From contig WFWT01000036.1 in the NCBI GenBank assembly GCA_015490995.1, forward strand, positions 1-45,755: a stretch of 45,755 nucleotides of DNA. The letters run 5' to 3'. The position numbers and the translations under genes are program-made. Numbering within the stretch: position 1 is the first letter of the stretch; each line of letters begins with the position of its first letter. The stretch is from Anaerolineae bacterium (GTDB taxonomy: Bacteria > Chloroflexota > Anaerolineae > JAADDB01). This document shows positions 16,885 through 24,290 of the stretch, one piece after another. The notes beneath the pieces were generated by a model. It was not told the origin of the DNA and did not search any database. It saw only the letters and a program-made list of their open reading frames with translations.

Positions 16885-17112
16885 GTGCCCTGTTTTGTCC
16901 CACGGTCGCCCGTGGGCTTTGTCAGGGCACTTGCACGTTGGGGGACATCAGGGTGGTGGCACACCCTGGGAGGCATCCGCCGATCTCTCGATTTTCCCCG
17001 GACGGGCGTCCGGGTTAGCCTCGCCTTGCGGCGAGGAACCTCCACCCTCGTCAACTCCGGGAAATGGGACGATAGCCGATAGGTCGCCCTCTTCTCCCGG
17101 AGCCCTGGCGCT
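16885..17112 (-). ncRNA. glmS ribozyme (glucosamine-6-phosphate-activated self-cleaving RNA)
   Basis: Reading the minus strand, the 5' end is A17112 followed by GCGCC, placing the cleavage site between 17112 and 17111. P2 is CTCCGGGA pairing with TCCCGGAG, followed directly by the conserved GTTGACGAGG (17046-17055). The conserved ATCGAGAGATCGGCGGATG follows at about 16974-16992, then P3.1 (CAGGGTG/CACCCTG), P4 (GTGCCCTG at 16923-16930 with CAGGGCAC at 16885-16892) and P4.1 (CCCACGG-GCGA-CCGTGGG), all in the order and spacing of known glmS ribozymes. An insertion of about 45 bases with two extra hairpins separates GGTT from ATCGAG. It lies 308 bases ahead of glmS, its expected target. Confidence 0.95.
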
Positions 17113-17221
17113 TGTGTCCCCCCCTTGCGGTGTGGTTATCGCTCCCACCTCCTTCCGCAGGGTATGATTTAAAGAAGCCCGGCGGCCCATCTCGTTGGAG
17201 CCCTTCAACGGTCCACAGGGT

Positions 17222-17250
17222 ATGTTAATCAGAAGCGAAGAATTGTGCAA
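17222..17250 (-). promoter_or_regulatory. Candidate glmS promoter
   Basis: On the minus strand TTGCAC (17245-17250) and TAACAT (17222-17227) are 17 bases apart, about 110 bases before the ribozyme cleavage site. The match is moderate, but it is the best-spaced pair seen upstream of the ribozyme. Confidence 0.4.
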
Positions 17251-17267
17251 ATGCAGTATTTGAGCGG

Positions 17268-17345
17268 ATCCCAAATTGGGAGAGGAGGGGGAATAGGGAG
17301 GGGGTGAGGGCATGAGGAACACGGATTTTTGAACGCTCTCTCGAA
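17268..17345 (+). repeat. Dispersed repeat, copy 1
   Basis: A purine-rich element starting with a small inverted repeat (CCCAAATTGGG) and running through GGGAGAGG, AGGGGGTGAGGGC and GAACACGGATTTTTGAACG. It shares order, orientation and about 20 of 24 bases in its right part with the copy at 44571-44660. It sits in the gap between the ZIP and glmS genes. No transposase is nearby. Confidence 0.6.
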
Positions 17346-17364
17346 GAATGAGCGTGGCGGAGTG

Positions 17365-18156
17365 TTAGCCAAGGGTGACGTCCAGGTAAAGCATAATGAC
17401 CACACCGATGATGGTTCCCAGCGTGGCCAACCGCTCATGGCCGGTGCGGTGGGTTTCGGGTACGATCTCATCGCTGATCACGTATAACATGGCCCCGGCT
17501 GCGAATCCCATTGCGTATGGCAACAGGGGGCGCATGGCGTGGACGGCCCATGCGCCCAGCACGGCCAAGGGAATCTCTACCAGACCCGCACGCACCCCTA
17601 CCAGGCTGGCGTAAAAGCGCGCGCCAAACCCCGCGTTGAGCGCGGAGACGGCTACGGCAAGCCCTTCCGGAATGTTTTGAAAGCCAATAGCCAGCATCAG
17701 CACGATGGCATCGTGCAGCTCACCCCGGCCAAATCCCACACCCACAGCCAGCCCTTCCGGCATGTTGTGCAACGTGATGGCGAGAATAAACAACCACACC
17801 GCGCGAATACGTCGTGTGTCCAGGCCTTCGTACCCGATGTGCATGTGCATGTGAGGCAGCAAGTGGTCCGTAATGTCCAGAAAAGCCGCGCCTAACACCA
17901 GGCCTATCAGCACCGGTAACACGCCGCCGATCTCTATGCCGGGCAAGATCAGGCTGGTAAAGCTGGCCGTCAACATGACACCGGCAGCAAAGCCGAGCGC
18001 GCCGTCGAGGAACCGTTGGGAAGGGCGCGGCCAGACCAATACCAACAGGGCACCCAGCATGTTCAACCCGGCAATGACCAGGCCTCCCATCAACGCCTGC
18101 ACTACCGGATTCTCACCGAGCCAGATCTCCATCCACTGTTGGAGCACGTTTATCAT
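17365..18156 (-). CDS. ZIP-family divalent metal transporter
   Basis: A 263-residue ZIP (ZupT/GufA-like) membrane protein, normally importing zinc, iron or manganese. It has about eight hydrophobic segments. Signature metal-binding helices are seen: HNMPEGLAVGVGFG and QNIPEGLAVAV (helices IV and V), and ISDEIVPETHRTGH near the C terminus. A His-rich stretch HMHMHIG lies in the central loop. The annotated start could be one of several codons: AAGGAGG at 18165-18171 is 8 bases from the ATG at 18156 but only 2 from the ATG at 18162, so 18156 is preferred. A dyad resembling DtxR/MntR operators overlaps its -10 box (18252-18267), suggesting metal-dependent repression. Confidence 0.92.
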   Translation of the reverse strand: MINVLQQWMEIWLGENPVVQALMGGLVIAGLNMLGALLVLVWPRPSQRFLDGALGFAAGVMLTASFTSLILPGIEIGGVLPVLIGLVLGAAFLDITDHLLPHMHMHIGYEGLDTRRIRAVWLFILAITLHNMPEGLAVGVGFGRGELHDAIVLMLAIGFQNIPEGLAVAVSALNAGFGARFYASLVGVRAGLVEIPLAVLGAWAVHAMRPLLPYAMGFAAGAMLYVISDEIVPETHRTGHERLATLGTIIGVVIMLYLDVTLG

Positions 18157-18251
18157 CGACATCACCTCCTTTCCAGGGTAAAGGGCTGTCCGGCCGCATC
18201 ATGACCGGATGGGTTGTCGTCCCGGATCCTCTGTCAGACGTACGCCGTTTA

Positions 18252-18267
18252 TTTAGTATAGCCTAAA
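18252..18267 (-). promoter_or_regulatory. DtxR/MntR-like operator over the ZIP gene -10 box
   Basis: TTTAG-TATAGC-CTAAA is a 16-bp dyad, and its inner 14 bases match the half of the DtxR consensus written TTAGGTTAGCCTAA at 12 positions. On the minus strand TATACT (18255-18260) inside it is a good -10 box for the ZIP gene. Repression by a metal-loaded DtxR-family protein is inferred. No such regulator gene is in the window. Confidence 0.55.
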
Positions 18268-18318
18268 ATATAAGTTTTTGTTGTTAGAATTTCGTTTGTC
18301 GGCGAGTGTAGAAGAGGA

Positions 18319-18347
18319 TTGCCCGGGACTTGGCGTTGTGGTAAAGT
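18319..18347 (+). promoter_or_regulatory. Candidate promoter of the aminotransferase-his-glycosyltransferase run
   Basis: TTGCCC (18319-18324) and TAAAGT (18342-18347) are exactly 17 bases apart, about 50 bases before the ribosome binding site at 18393-18400. Confidence 0.45.
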
Positions 18348-18406
18348 AACGCAGTCCCGGCCGTGGGGTCGGGGAACAGGCCAGTTCACCGCAGGGGAGG
18401 TGCCCT

Positions 18407-19693
18407 GTGACCACGCAGGGAGAGGCGCTCTCGAAAGAGGTCATTTTCGACCTGTTCAGCCGCTATGTGTCCCCTCCGAAAGTCCGTTTCTTCCAGCAGG
18501 TGGGGATTGACTTTGTCATAGGTAGGCGGGAGGGAGCGTTTTTGTGGGATGTGGACGGCAGGCGGCAGTTGATAGACTGTCACTGTAACGGTGGGGTGTT
18601 CAACCTGGGGCACAGGCATCCGGAACTTGTGCGCACATTGCAGGAGAGCCTGAGCGCGCTGGACATCGGCAACCACCATTTGGTCAGCGAGTGGCGCGCG
18701 CGTCTGGGAGCACGTTTGGCCGAGTTGACACCGGGCGACTTAACTTACACCGTGTTTGGTGTGAGCGGTGGCGAGGCCATTGACCTGGCGATCAAAGTGG
18801 CCCGGGGATATACCGGAAGGCCGCGCATTATCTCCGCCCGTGGGGGGTACCACGGGCATACCGGGCTGGCGTTAGCCGCTGGTGATGAGAAGTATCGTCG
18901 GCCCTTTGGGCCAATGCCACCCGGTTTTGTGCAGGTGCCCTTTAATGATCTGGAGGCTCTGGATGCCGTGATGGACGAAACGACCGCGGCGGTGCTCTTG
19001 GAAACGGTGCCGGCCACCTCCGGGATAGTAGTGCCGGATCCTGAGTATTTGCCCGGGGTGCGGGAGTTATGTGATCGTTATGGCGCATTGCTCATCATCG
19101 ATGAAGTACAGGCAGGTCTAGGACGTACCGGCCGTCTCTGGGGCGTGGAGCACTACCAGGTTTTGCCGGACATTCTGGTTATCGGCAAGGGCCTCTCCGG
19201 AGGGTTGTATCCCATAACCGCGACGGTTCTTCGTCCTCCGTTAATACGGGTGTTTGAGCCGGATCCGTTTATCCACGTGTCCACTTTTGGGGGCGCGGAG
19301 CTGGGAGTGCCGGTTGCCTTAAAGGTGCTGGAGATTACCGCAACGCCCGATTTTCTGGCCCACGTACGGGCGATGGCGGCCTATTTCCGACAAGCCTTTG
19401 CTTCTCTGGCCGCGCGCCACACCGGTCTGTTAGTGCGGCTTCGACAGCTGGGCCTAATGATGGGGATTGAGCTCCCACACCCGCAAGCAGGCCCCTTGTT
19501 CTCGCGTATGGCGTATGAAGCCGGTTTGCTCTGTGTGTACGCGTACAATGACCCCCGCGTGGTTCAGTTCCTGCCCCCGTTAACCGTTGACCGTGTCCTG
19601 GCCGAGGAGATAGTGCAACGGGTGGACCAGGCTCTGACCGTCACGGCCCAGGTTCTAGCCCAGGGGAAGGAGGCTGGCGCATGGAGCGACTAG
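18407..19693 (+). CDS. Class III PLP-dependent aminotransferase
   Basis: A 428-residue class III (ornithine/4-aminobutyrate type) aminotransferase. The PLP lysine is K261 in VIGKGLSGG, and the cofactor-contacting aspartate is D232 in IIDEVQAGLGRTG. The GHRHPEL and YHGHTG motifs are typical of the family. Substrate is not evident: it could act on diamines, omega-amino acids or amino sugars. The GTG start is set by AGGGGAGG (18393-18400) 6 bases upstream. It overlaps the following kinase-fold gene by 13 bases, implying the two work together. It is not a plain argD or gabT by context, and GSA aminotransferase is separately encoded in the heme operon. Confidence 0.88.
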   Translation: MTTQGEALSKEVIFDLFSRYVSPPKVRFFQQVGIDFVIGRREGAFLWDVDGRRQLIDCHCNGGVFNLGHRHPELVRTLQESLSALDIGNHHLVSEWRARLGARLAELTPGDLTYTVFGVSGGEAIDLAIKVARGYTGRPRIISARGGYHGHTGLALAAGDEKYRRPFGPMPPGFVQVPFNDLEALDAVMDETTAAVLLETVPATSGIVVPDPEYLPGVRELCDRYGALLIIDEVQAGLGRTGRLWGVEHYQVLPDILVIGKGLSGGLYPITATVLRPPLIRVFEPDPFIHVSTFGGAELGVPVALKVLEITATPDFLAHVRAMAAYFRQAFASLAARHTGLLVRLRQLGLMMGIELPHPQAGPLFSRMAYEAGLLCVYAYNDPRVVQFLPPLTVDRVLAEEIVQRVDQALTVTAQVLAQGKEAGAWSD

Positions 19694-20640
19694 CCGCCTG
19701 GCTAGAGGCGTGGGAGGCAGCGCTGGACCCGCGGTATCCCGAGCGGGCCCGGCCCCCGGCCAAGGTGCTAGGATACGGCGAAATTAGCACCGTGATGGTG
19801 ATCGATCACCCGGACCTGGTCCACTTCGCCGTTAAGCGAATGCCCATGTTCCGCAGCGAAGCCGAGGTGCGCGCGTACGCAGCACTGCACGAGACATACC
19901 TCACCCACCTGGCTCGAGCAGGCATCCAGGTGCCGGAGACGCATCTGGTGCCGGTACCACGTGGCGAGCGGGGATGGGCTGTGTACATCCTGCAACGACG
20001 AGTGCCAACGCAGTCCTTAGCCCACCGGTTAATCCATCACCTCTCCTTGGAAGAGGGCCTGCGCCTGGCCCGGGCTGTGTTGGACGCTACTCGGCGTGTT
20101 TTCGCCTATAACGCGCAAAATCCGGAGGGCGTGGCTGTCGGTTTCGACGCGCAAATAGCTAACTGGGCTGTGGGCAACGTGTCGGCAAACACCGGAGGGC
20201 TACCATCGTCGCCGGCATTGCTGTACCTTGACACCAGTACCCCCTTGTTGCGGCGTCAGGGCCGGGAACAGCTGAATCCTGAATTATTCCTGCGCAGTGC
20301 ACCGTCGTTTTTGGTGTGGATTATGCGTCTGTTGTTCCTGGAGGAGGTGATGAACCGGTATTATGACTTGCGCCAGGTGGTACTGGACGTGATAGCCAAT
20401 CTTTACAAGGAAAAGCGGGGGGAGTGGGTGCCGGCCCTGGTGGACGCGGTGAACCGGTGGCGAGAAGCATGGCCTGAATTTAAGGGAGCGGCTTTTACCG
20501 TCCAGGAGGTGCGCAGGTATTATCGGCAGGACGCGTTTATCTGGCGGTTTTACCTGGCGGCGCGTAAACTGGACCGCTGGTTACATCATCTCGTGGGCAG
20601 GGAGTATCCCTACATGCTACCGGCGAAGATTGAGCGGTGA
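19681..20640 (+). CDS. Uncharacterised protein with kinase-like fold features
   Basis: A 319-residue protein I do not recognise as a named family. Several features recall protein-kinase/aminoglycoside-phosphotransferase folds: a glycine-rich GYGEIST at 31-37, a lysine in FAVKRMP (K52), a catalytic-loop-like D156-A-Q-I-A-N161, and a metal-binding-like D184 in LYLDTSTP. The C-terminal third is helical and basic with many aromatic residues. No transmembrane segment is seen. It overlaps the aminotransferase gene by 13 bases, with GGAGG about 8-10 bases before the ATG, and is followed after 13 bases by hisI. A small-molecule kinase acting on the aminotransferase substrate or product is possible but unproven. 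Confidence 0.7.
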   Translation: MERLAAWLEAWEAALDPRYPERARPPAKVLGYGEISTVMVIDHPDLVHFAVKRMPMFRSEAEVRAYAALHETYLTHLARAGIQVPETHLVPVPRGERGWAVYILQRRVPTQSLAHRLIHHLSLEEGLRLARAVLDATRRVFAYNAQNPEGVAVGFDAQIANWAVGNVSANTGGLPSSPALLYLDTSTPLLRRQGREQLNPELFLRSAPSFLVWIMRLLFLEEVMNRYYDLRQVVLDVIANLYKEKRGEWVPALVDAVNRWREAWPEFKGAAFTVQEVRRYYRQDAFIWRFYLAARKLDRWLHHLVGREYPYMLPAKIER

Positions 20641-20653
20641 GGGAGGGGGGATG

Positions 20654-21034
20654 ATGGCGGGGCCCATTTCGGTAGATGAGTTACGGCGTTTGGTGCGCTG
20701 GGACGCGCGAGGGCTGGTGCCCGTGATCGTGCAGGACGCGAGGACCGGTCAGGTGCTCACGCTGGCTTACATGAACGCGGAAGCCCTGGAACGCACGCTA
20801 CACACCGGTGAGACCTGGTTCTGGTCCCGCAGCCGGCAACGCCTTTGGCATAAAGGGGAAACCAGCGGTAACATACAGCGCGTGGTGGACATTGCCCTGG
20901 ATTGTGACGGGGACGCGCTGCTGGTTCGGGTACATCCAGCGGGCCCAGCTTGTCATACAGGCGCGGTCTCCTGTTTTTATCGGTCCTGGGAATGGACAAC
21001 GGTATCCGACGAGACCGAGGGAACGGATGAGTGA
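20654..21034 (+). CDS. hisI: Phosphoribosyl-AMP cyclohydrolase HisI
   Basis: A 126-residue enzyme that opens the adenine ring of phosphoribosyl-AMP in histidine synthesis. It has the conserved [21 protein letters not shown] block, the metal-binding D-C-D-G-D segment and the C-terminal [12 protein letters not shown] with its two cysteines. The start is at one of two adjacent ATGs (20651 or 20654) after a GGAGGGGGG ribosome binding site; 20654 has the better spacing. It is not fused to HisE, which follows and overlaps it by 8 bases, so this organism keeps the two activities as separate proteins. Confidence 0.95.
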   Translation: MAGPISVDELRRLVRWDARGLVPVIVQDARTGQVLTLAYMNAEALERTLHTGETWFWSRSRQRLWHKGETSGNIQRVVDIALDCDGDALLVRVHPAGPACHTGAVSCFYRSWEWTTVSDETEGTDE

Positions 21035-21308
21035 CACGTTGGACACGCTGTGGCGTGTAATACAAGAGCGCAAAGCGAACCCGCCGCCCGGGTCGTATAC
21101 GGCCCATCTCTTCGCACAAGGGGAACAGGCCATCGCGAAGAAAGTCGGTGAAGAGGCGATTGAGGTCATTGTCGCGACGCGTGAGGGTGATGCTCGGGTG
21201 ATCTCAGAGGCAGCCGACCTGATCTATCACTTAATGGTCCTCCTGGCCGCGCGCAACCTCCGGTGGGCCGACGTGGAGGCCGAGTTACGGCGACGGTTGA
21301 AGTCGTAG
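21027..21308 (+). CDS. hisE: Phosphoribosyl-ATP pyrophosphatase HisE
   Basis: A 93-residue all-alpha pyrophosphohydrolase that converts phosphoribosyl-ATP to phosphoribosyl-AMP, the step just before HisI. The MazG-like metal-binding helices are visible as [13 protein letters not shown] and [13 protein letters not shown]. The ATG at 21027 lies 6 bases after GAGG and overlaps the hisI end by 8 bases, giving tight translational coupling. The rest of the histidine pathway is not in this window. Confidence 0.95.
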   Translation: MSDTLDTLWRVIQERKANPPPGSYTAHLFAQGEQAIAKKVGEEAIEVIVATREGDARVISEAADLIYHLMVLLAARNLRWADVEAELRRRLKS

Positions 21309-21322
21309 GGAGGGAATGGGGT

Positions 21323-22354
21323 ATGACGGAACAGGCCAAGGAACGACCGCGGATATCCATCGTAGCACCTGCGTACAACGAAGAAGAGGTGTTGCCTGAG
21401 TTTTACCGGCGGGTTCGGGAGGTGATGGATGCCCTCGGTGAGTCCTGGGAGCTTATTCTGGTCAACGATGGCAGTCAGGATAACACCCTGGCCGTGATGC
21501 GTGAGCTGCACGCTAAAGATCCCCGGGTGAAGGTGATCTCTTTCTCACGCAACTTCGGCCATCAGCTGGCCATCACCGCCGGTTTGGACTACGCCCAGGG
21601 GGACGCGGTGGTGATTATCGACGCGGATCTTCAGGACCCTCCCGAGGTGATCGCCGAGCTGGTAGAAAAGTGGCGGGAAGGCTACGACGTGGTGTACGCG
21701 GTGCGCAAGGAACGGCACGGGGAGTCGTGGTTCAAGGAATGGACGGCAAAGCTCTTTTACCGGCTGATCTACCGTATTACCGATGTGGACATCCCCAAGG
21801 ACACGGGTGACTTCCGGCTGATGGACCGGAAGGTGGTCAACGTGCTCCGGACTATGCGGGAACGCAGTCGGTTTATGCGCGGCCTTTCTGTGTGGGTGGG
21901 CTTTAAGCAAACCGGGGTGTTCTACGTGCGGGAGCCCCGCTTCGCGGGGGAAACGAAGTACCCCCTTCGGAAGATGCTAAAGTTCGCGTTGGACGCGATC
22001 ACTTCTTTCTCTTATGTACCCCTGCAGCTGGCCACCTACTTTGGGTTTGCCATCGCGTTCATCAGCTTGGTGGCCATGATTGTCGCGGTGTACCTGCGCC
22101 TGTCCACCGGCCGGGCGCTTCTCGGACAGGCCACCACTTTGGTGGCTGTCCTCTTCCTGGGCGGCATCCAGCTGATCTTCTTGGGAATTATCGGCGAGTA
22201 TCTAGGACGCATCTACGACGAGGTTAAAGCGCGCCCGCTGTACATTGTCGCCGAGACCATTGGCTTTGATGACCGGGGGCCTCAGGTGCGTACCATTCCT
22301 TCCTCTGTCCAGGCACCTACTGCTGTTGTCTCTGAAGAAAAGGAGGCCATGTGA
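21323..22354 (+). CDS. GtrB/DPMS-like family 2 glycosyltransferase with membrane helices
   Basis: A 343-residue polyprenyl-phosphate sugar transferase. The cytoplasmic GT2 domain begins [14 protein letters not shown] and has the DADLQDPPE metal/nucleotide motif near residue 93. The [11 protein letters not shown] motif precedes two C-terminal membrane helices (about 235-260 and 270-295), as in GtrB, ArnC and dolichyl-phosphate mannose synthases. It would load a hexose onto undecaprenyl phosphate on the inner membrane face. The start at 21323 has GGGAGGG 8 bases upstream; an in-frame extension back to 21263 inside hisE is unlikely. The GtrA-like protein at 25780 could be a partner for moving the lipid-linked sugar. 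Confidence 0.9.
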   Translation: MTEQAKERPRISIVAPAYNEEEVLPEFYRRVREVMDALGESWELILVNDGSQDNTLAVMRELHAKDPRVKVISFSRNFGHQLAITAGLDYAQGDAVVIIDADLQDPPEVIAELVEKWREGYDVVYAVRKERHGESWFKEWTAKLFYRLIYRITDVDIPKDTGDFRLMDRKVVNVLRTMRERSRFMRGLSVWVGFKQTGVFYVREPRFAGETKYPLRKMLKFALDAITSFSYVPLQLATYFGFAIAFISLVAMIVAVYLRLSTGRALLGQATTLVAVLFLGGIQLIFLGIIGEYLGRIYDEVKARPLYIVAETIGFDDRGPQVRTIPSSVQAPTAVVSEEKEAM

Positions 22355-23214
22355 ACGTCGACCAAATGTTGCGCCGGTTACCTGTGACCGGTCTACGCAC
22401 AGAGATTTCCCGTGTGCTCCCGCTGGTGGTGGAAGCCGGAAACACCGCGTTGCGCTATTACGCTGGGGACATTCAGGTTCACTTCAAGGGCCAGGGGGAC
22501 CCCGTTACCTTGGCCGACCGGGACATTAATGCCTTCCTGGTGCAGGGGCTGCGTCACGCGTTCCCGGAGGATGCTGTACTGGCCGAGGAATCTGCCGATG
22601 AGCCGGCCACGCGAGTGCATCATCGCCGGTTGTGGTGCGTGGACCCGCTGGACGGAACCCAGGAATTCACGGAACACGTGGACCACCAGTGGGCCATCAT
22701 GGTAGGGTTGGCCGTGAGCGGCACGGCCGTGCTTGGGCTCGTTTACCCACCCACCTGTGGACAGCTCTTGCTGGGAGTTACCAGCGAAGGCGCGTGGTTG
22801 TGGGACGATGGGAAGTGGCGCCCCCTTCAGGTCTCCGATGTGCGGGACCCGGGCCAGGCTACCATTGCGGTAAGTCGTTCCCACCGCAGCCAGCGGATAG
22901 ATGCCATCATCCGACATATGGGCATTCGGCAGGAAGTACGCTACGGCAGTGTGGGCATGAAGGTCAGTTTGCTGGCCACCCGGCAAGCAGACGTGTACAT
23001 TCATCCCACACCCGGCACAAAGGAATGGGATCTCTGTGCACCTGAAGCGATACTGAAAGCCGCCGGTGGGGAGATGACCGACATGTTTGGTCGCCCCCTG
23101 CGGTACAACAAGCCCGATCCCGCGAATCCTCACGGGCTGGTGGCGTCCAACGGGTACCTCCACGCAGCTGCTCTGGAGGCCGTGCGCCAGACGGTGTTGT
23201 CGGCGCAAGCCTAA
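22351..23214 (+). CDS. Inositol monophosphatase-family phosphatase (CysQ-like or HisN-like)
   Basis: A 287-residue Mg-dependent phosphatase of the inositol monophosphatase superfamily. The metal ligands are visible as E79/E80 in LAEES, D98-P-L-D101-G-T103 and D227 in [10 protein letters not shown]. The KEWD-x-CAPEAIL block is typical of 3'(2'),5'-bisphosphate nucleotidases (CysQ). Because it follows hisI and hisE in the same run, a histidinol-phosphatase (HisN) role is an alternative. The GTG start at 22351 overlaps the stop of the glycosyltransferase gene (GTGA) and is served by AGGAGG at 22341-22346, 4 bases away. Family certain, substrate open. Confidence 0.87.
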   Translation: MNVDQMLRRLPVTGLRTEISRVLPLVVEAGNTALRYYAGDIQVHFKGQGDPVTLADRDINAFLVQGLRHAFPEDAVLAEESADEPATRVHHRRLWCVDPLDGTQEFTEHVDHQWAIMVGLAVSGTAVLGLVYPPTCGQLLLGVTSEGAWLWDDGKWRPLQVSDVRDPGQATIAVSRSHRSQRIDAIIRHMGIRQEVRYGSVGMKVSLLATRQADVYIHPTPGTKEWDLCAPEAILKAAGGEMTDMFGRPLRYNKPDPANPHGLVASNGYLHAAALEAVRQTVLSAQA

Positions 23215-23297
23215 TATTCCTCTTGCCATCCTCAGGGGCCATCCCCAACGCAACGAGGACTAAAGCGCATCACAAACCTGGATGGGAGGTGGTACTC

Positions 23298-24161
23298 ATG
23301 GAACCGATCCGGATCGGCGTCATCGGTGGCAGCGGCATTTATGAGATGGAGGCGTTGCGGGACGTGGCGGAGGTACAGGTAGACACTCCCTTCGGTCCCC
23401 CGTCGGACAACTATGTTGTGGGCACATTGGAAGGAGTACGGGTCGCGTTCCTTGCCCGGCATGGCCGGGGACACCGCATTATGCCCCATGAGCTCAACAG
23501 TCGGGCGAATATTTGGGGGTTCAAGAAGCTGGGAGTGGAGTATCTCATCGCGATCTCCGCCTGCGGGTCCATGAAGGAGGAAATTGCGCCTGGGCACATT
23601 GTGATTCCCGATCAACTTTTCGACCGCACACGACGTTCGCCGCAGACCTTCTTCGGGGACGGCCTGGTGGTACACGTGAGTGTGGCGGATCCCTTGTGTC
23701 CGTATTTGTCCTCTGTGCTGTATGAGGCCGTGCGGGAGACAGGTGCCACGGTGCACAAGGGCGGTACATTCATTATCATCGAAGGCCCCCGTTTCAGCAC
23801 CAAGGGTGAGAGTCGCATCTTCCGTCAGTGGGGGGTTGACATCATCGGTATGACCGCCATCCCGGAAGCCTTCCTGGCCCGCGAGGCGGAGATGAGCTAT
23901 GCCATCATGGCCCATGTGACCGATTACGACGTGTGGCATGAGGAAGAGGAGCCGGTCACCGTCGAGATGGTGATTCAGCGGTTGCGCCAGAACGCGGAGA
24001 TCGCCAAACAGGCGGTCATCAACGCGGTACGGCGCCTCAAGGACGCGCCGCCTAGCCCCTACCGGGACGCGCTTAAGGACGCTATTATCACCGCCCGGGA
24101 TAAAATTCCTCCCGAGACCAAGGAGCGGTTGCGGCTTCTGGTGGGCAAGTATCTCGATTAA
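23298..24161 (+). CDS. mtnP: S-methyl-5'-thioadenosine phosphorylase MtnP
   Basis: A 287-residue phosphorylase of the PNP/MTAP family that splits methylthioadenosine into adenine and methylthioribose-1-phosphate. It has the N-terminal phosphate-binding GGSGIYE, RHGRGH, the NSRANIW block, and the purine/ribose motif MTAIPEAFLAREAEMSYA followed by TDYDVW. Methylthioadenosine is the by-product of aminopropyl transfer, so this enzyme complements the spermidine synthase domain encoded at 13.2-14.5 kb. The start is fixed by GGAGGT at 23285-23290, 7 bases before the ATG; an upstream in-frame ATG at 23223 has no such site. Confidence 0.93.
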   Translation: MEPIRIGVIGGSGIYEMEALRDVAEVQVDTPFGPPSDNYVVGTLEGVRVAFLARHGRGHRIMPHELNSRANIWGFKKLGVEYLIAISACGSMKEEIAPGHIVIPDQLFDRTRRSPQTFFGDGLVVHVSVADPLCPYLSSVLYEAVRETGATVHKGGTFIIIEGPRFSTKGESRIFRQWGVDIIGMTAIPEAFLAREAEMSYAIMAHVTDYDVWHEEEEPVTVEMVIQRLRQNAEIAKQAVINAVRRLKDAPPSPYRDALKDAIITARDKIPPETKERLRLLVGKYLD

Positions 24162-24290
24162 ACGCTCAAGTCGTCTGCTGCATTGGACCAGGGCTTCAGG
24201 TGACTGCTGTGGGGGGCGCGGGGTAGGCGTGTTCCGTCTAACCCGGTGGTGGGTATCCCCGTAAAGGGTGCCTTTGCCAGGAGATGGAGT

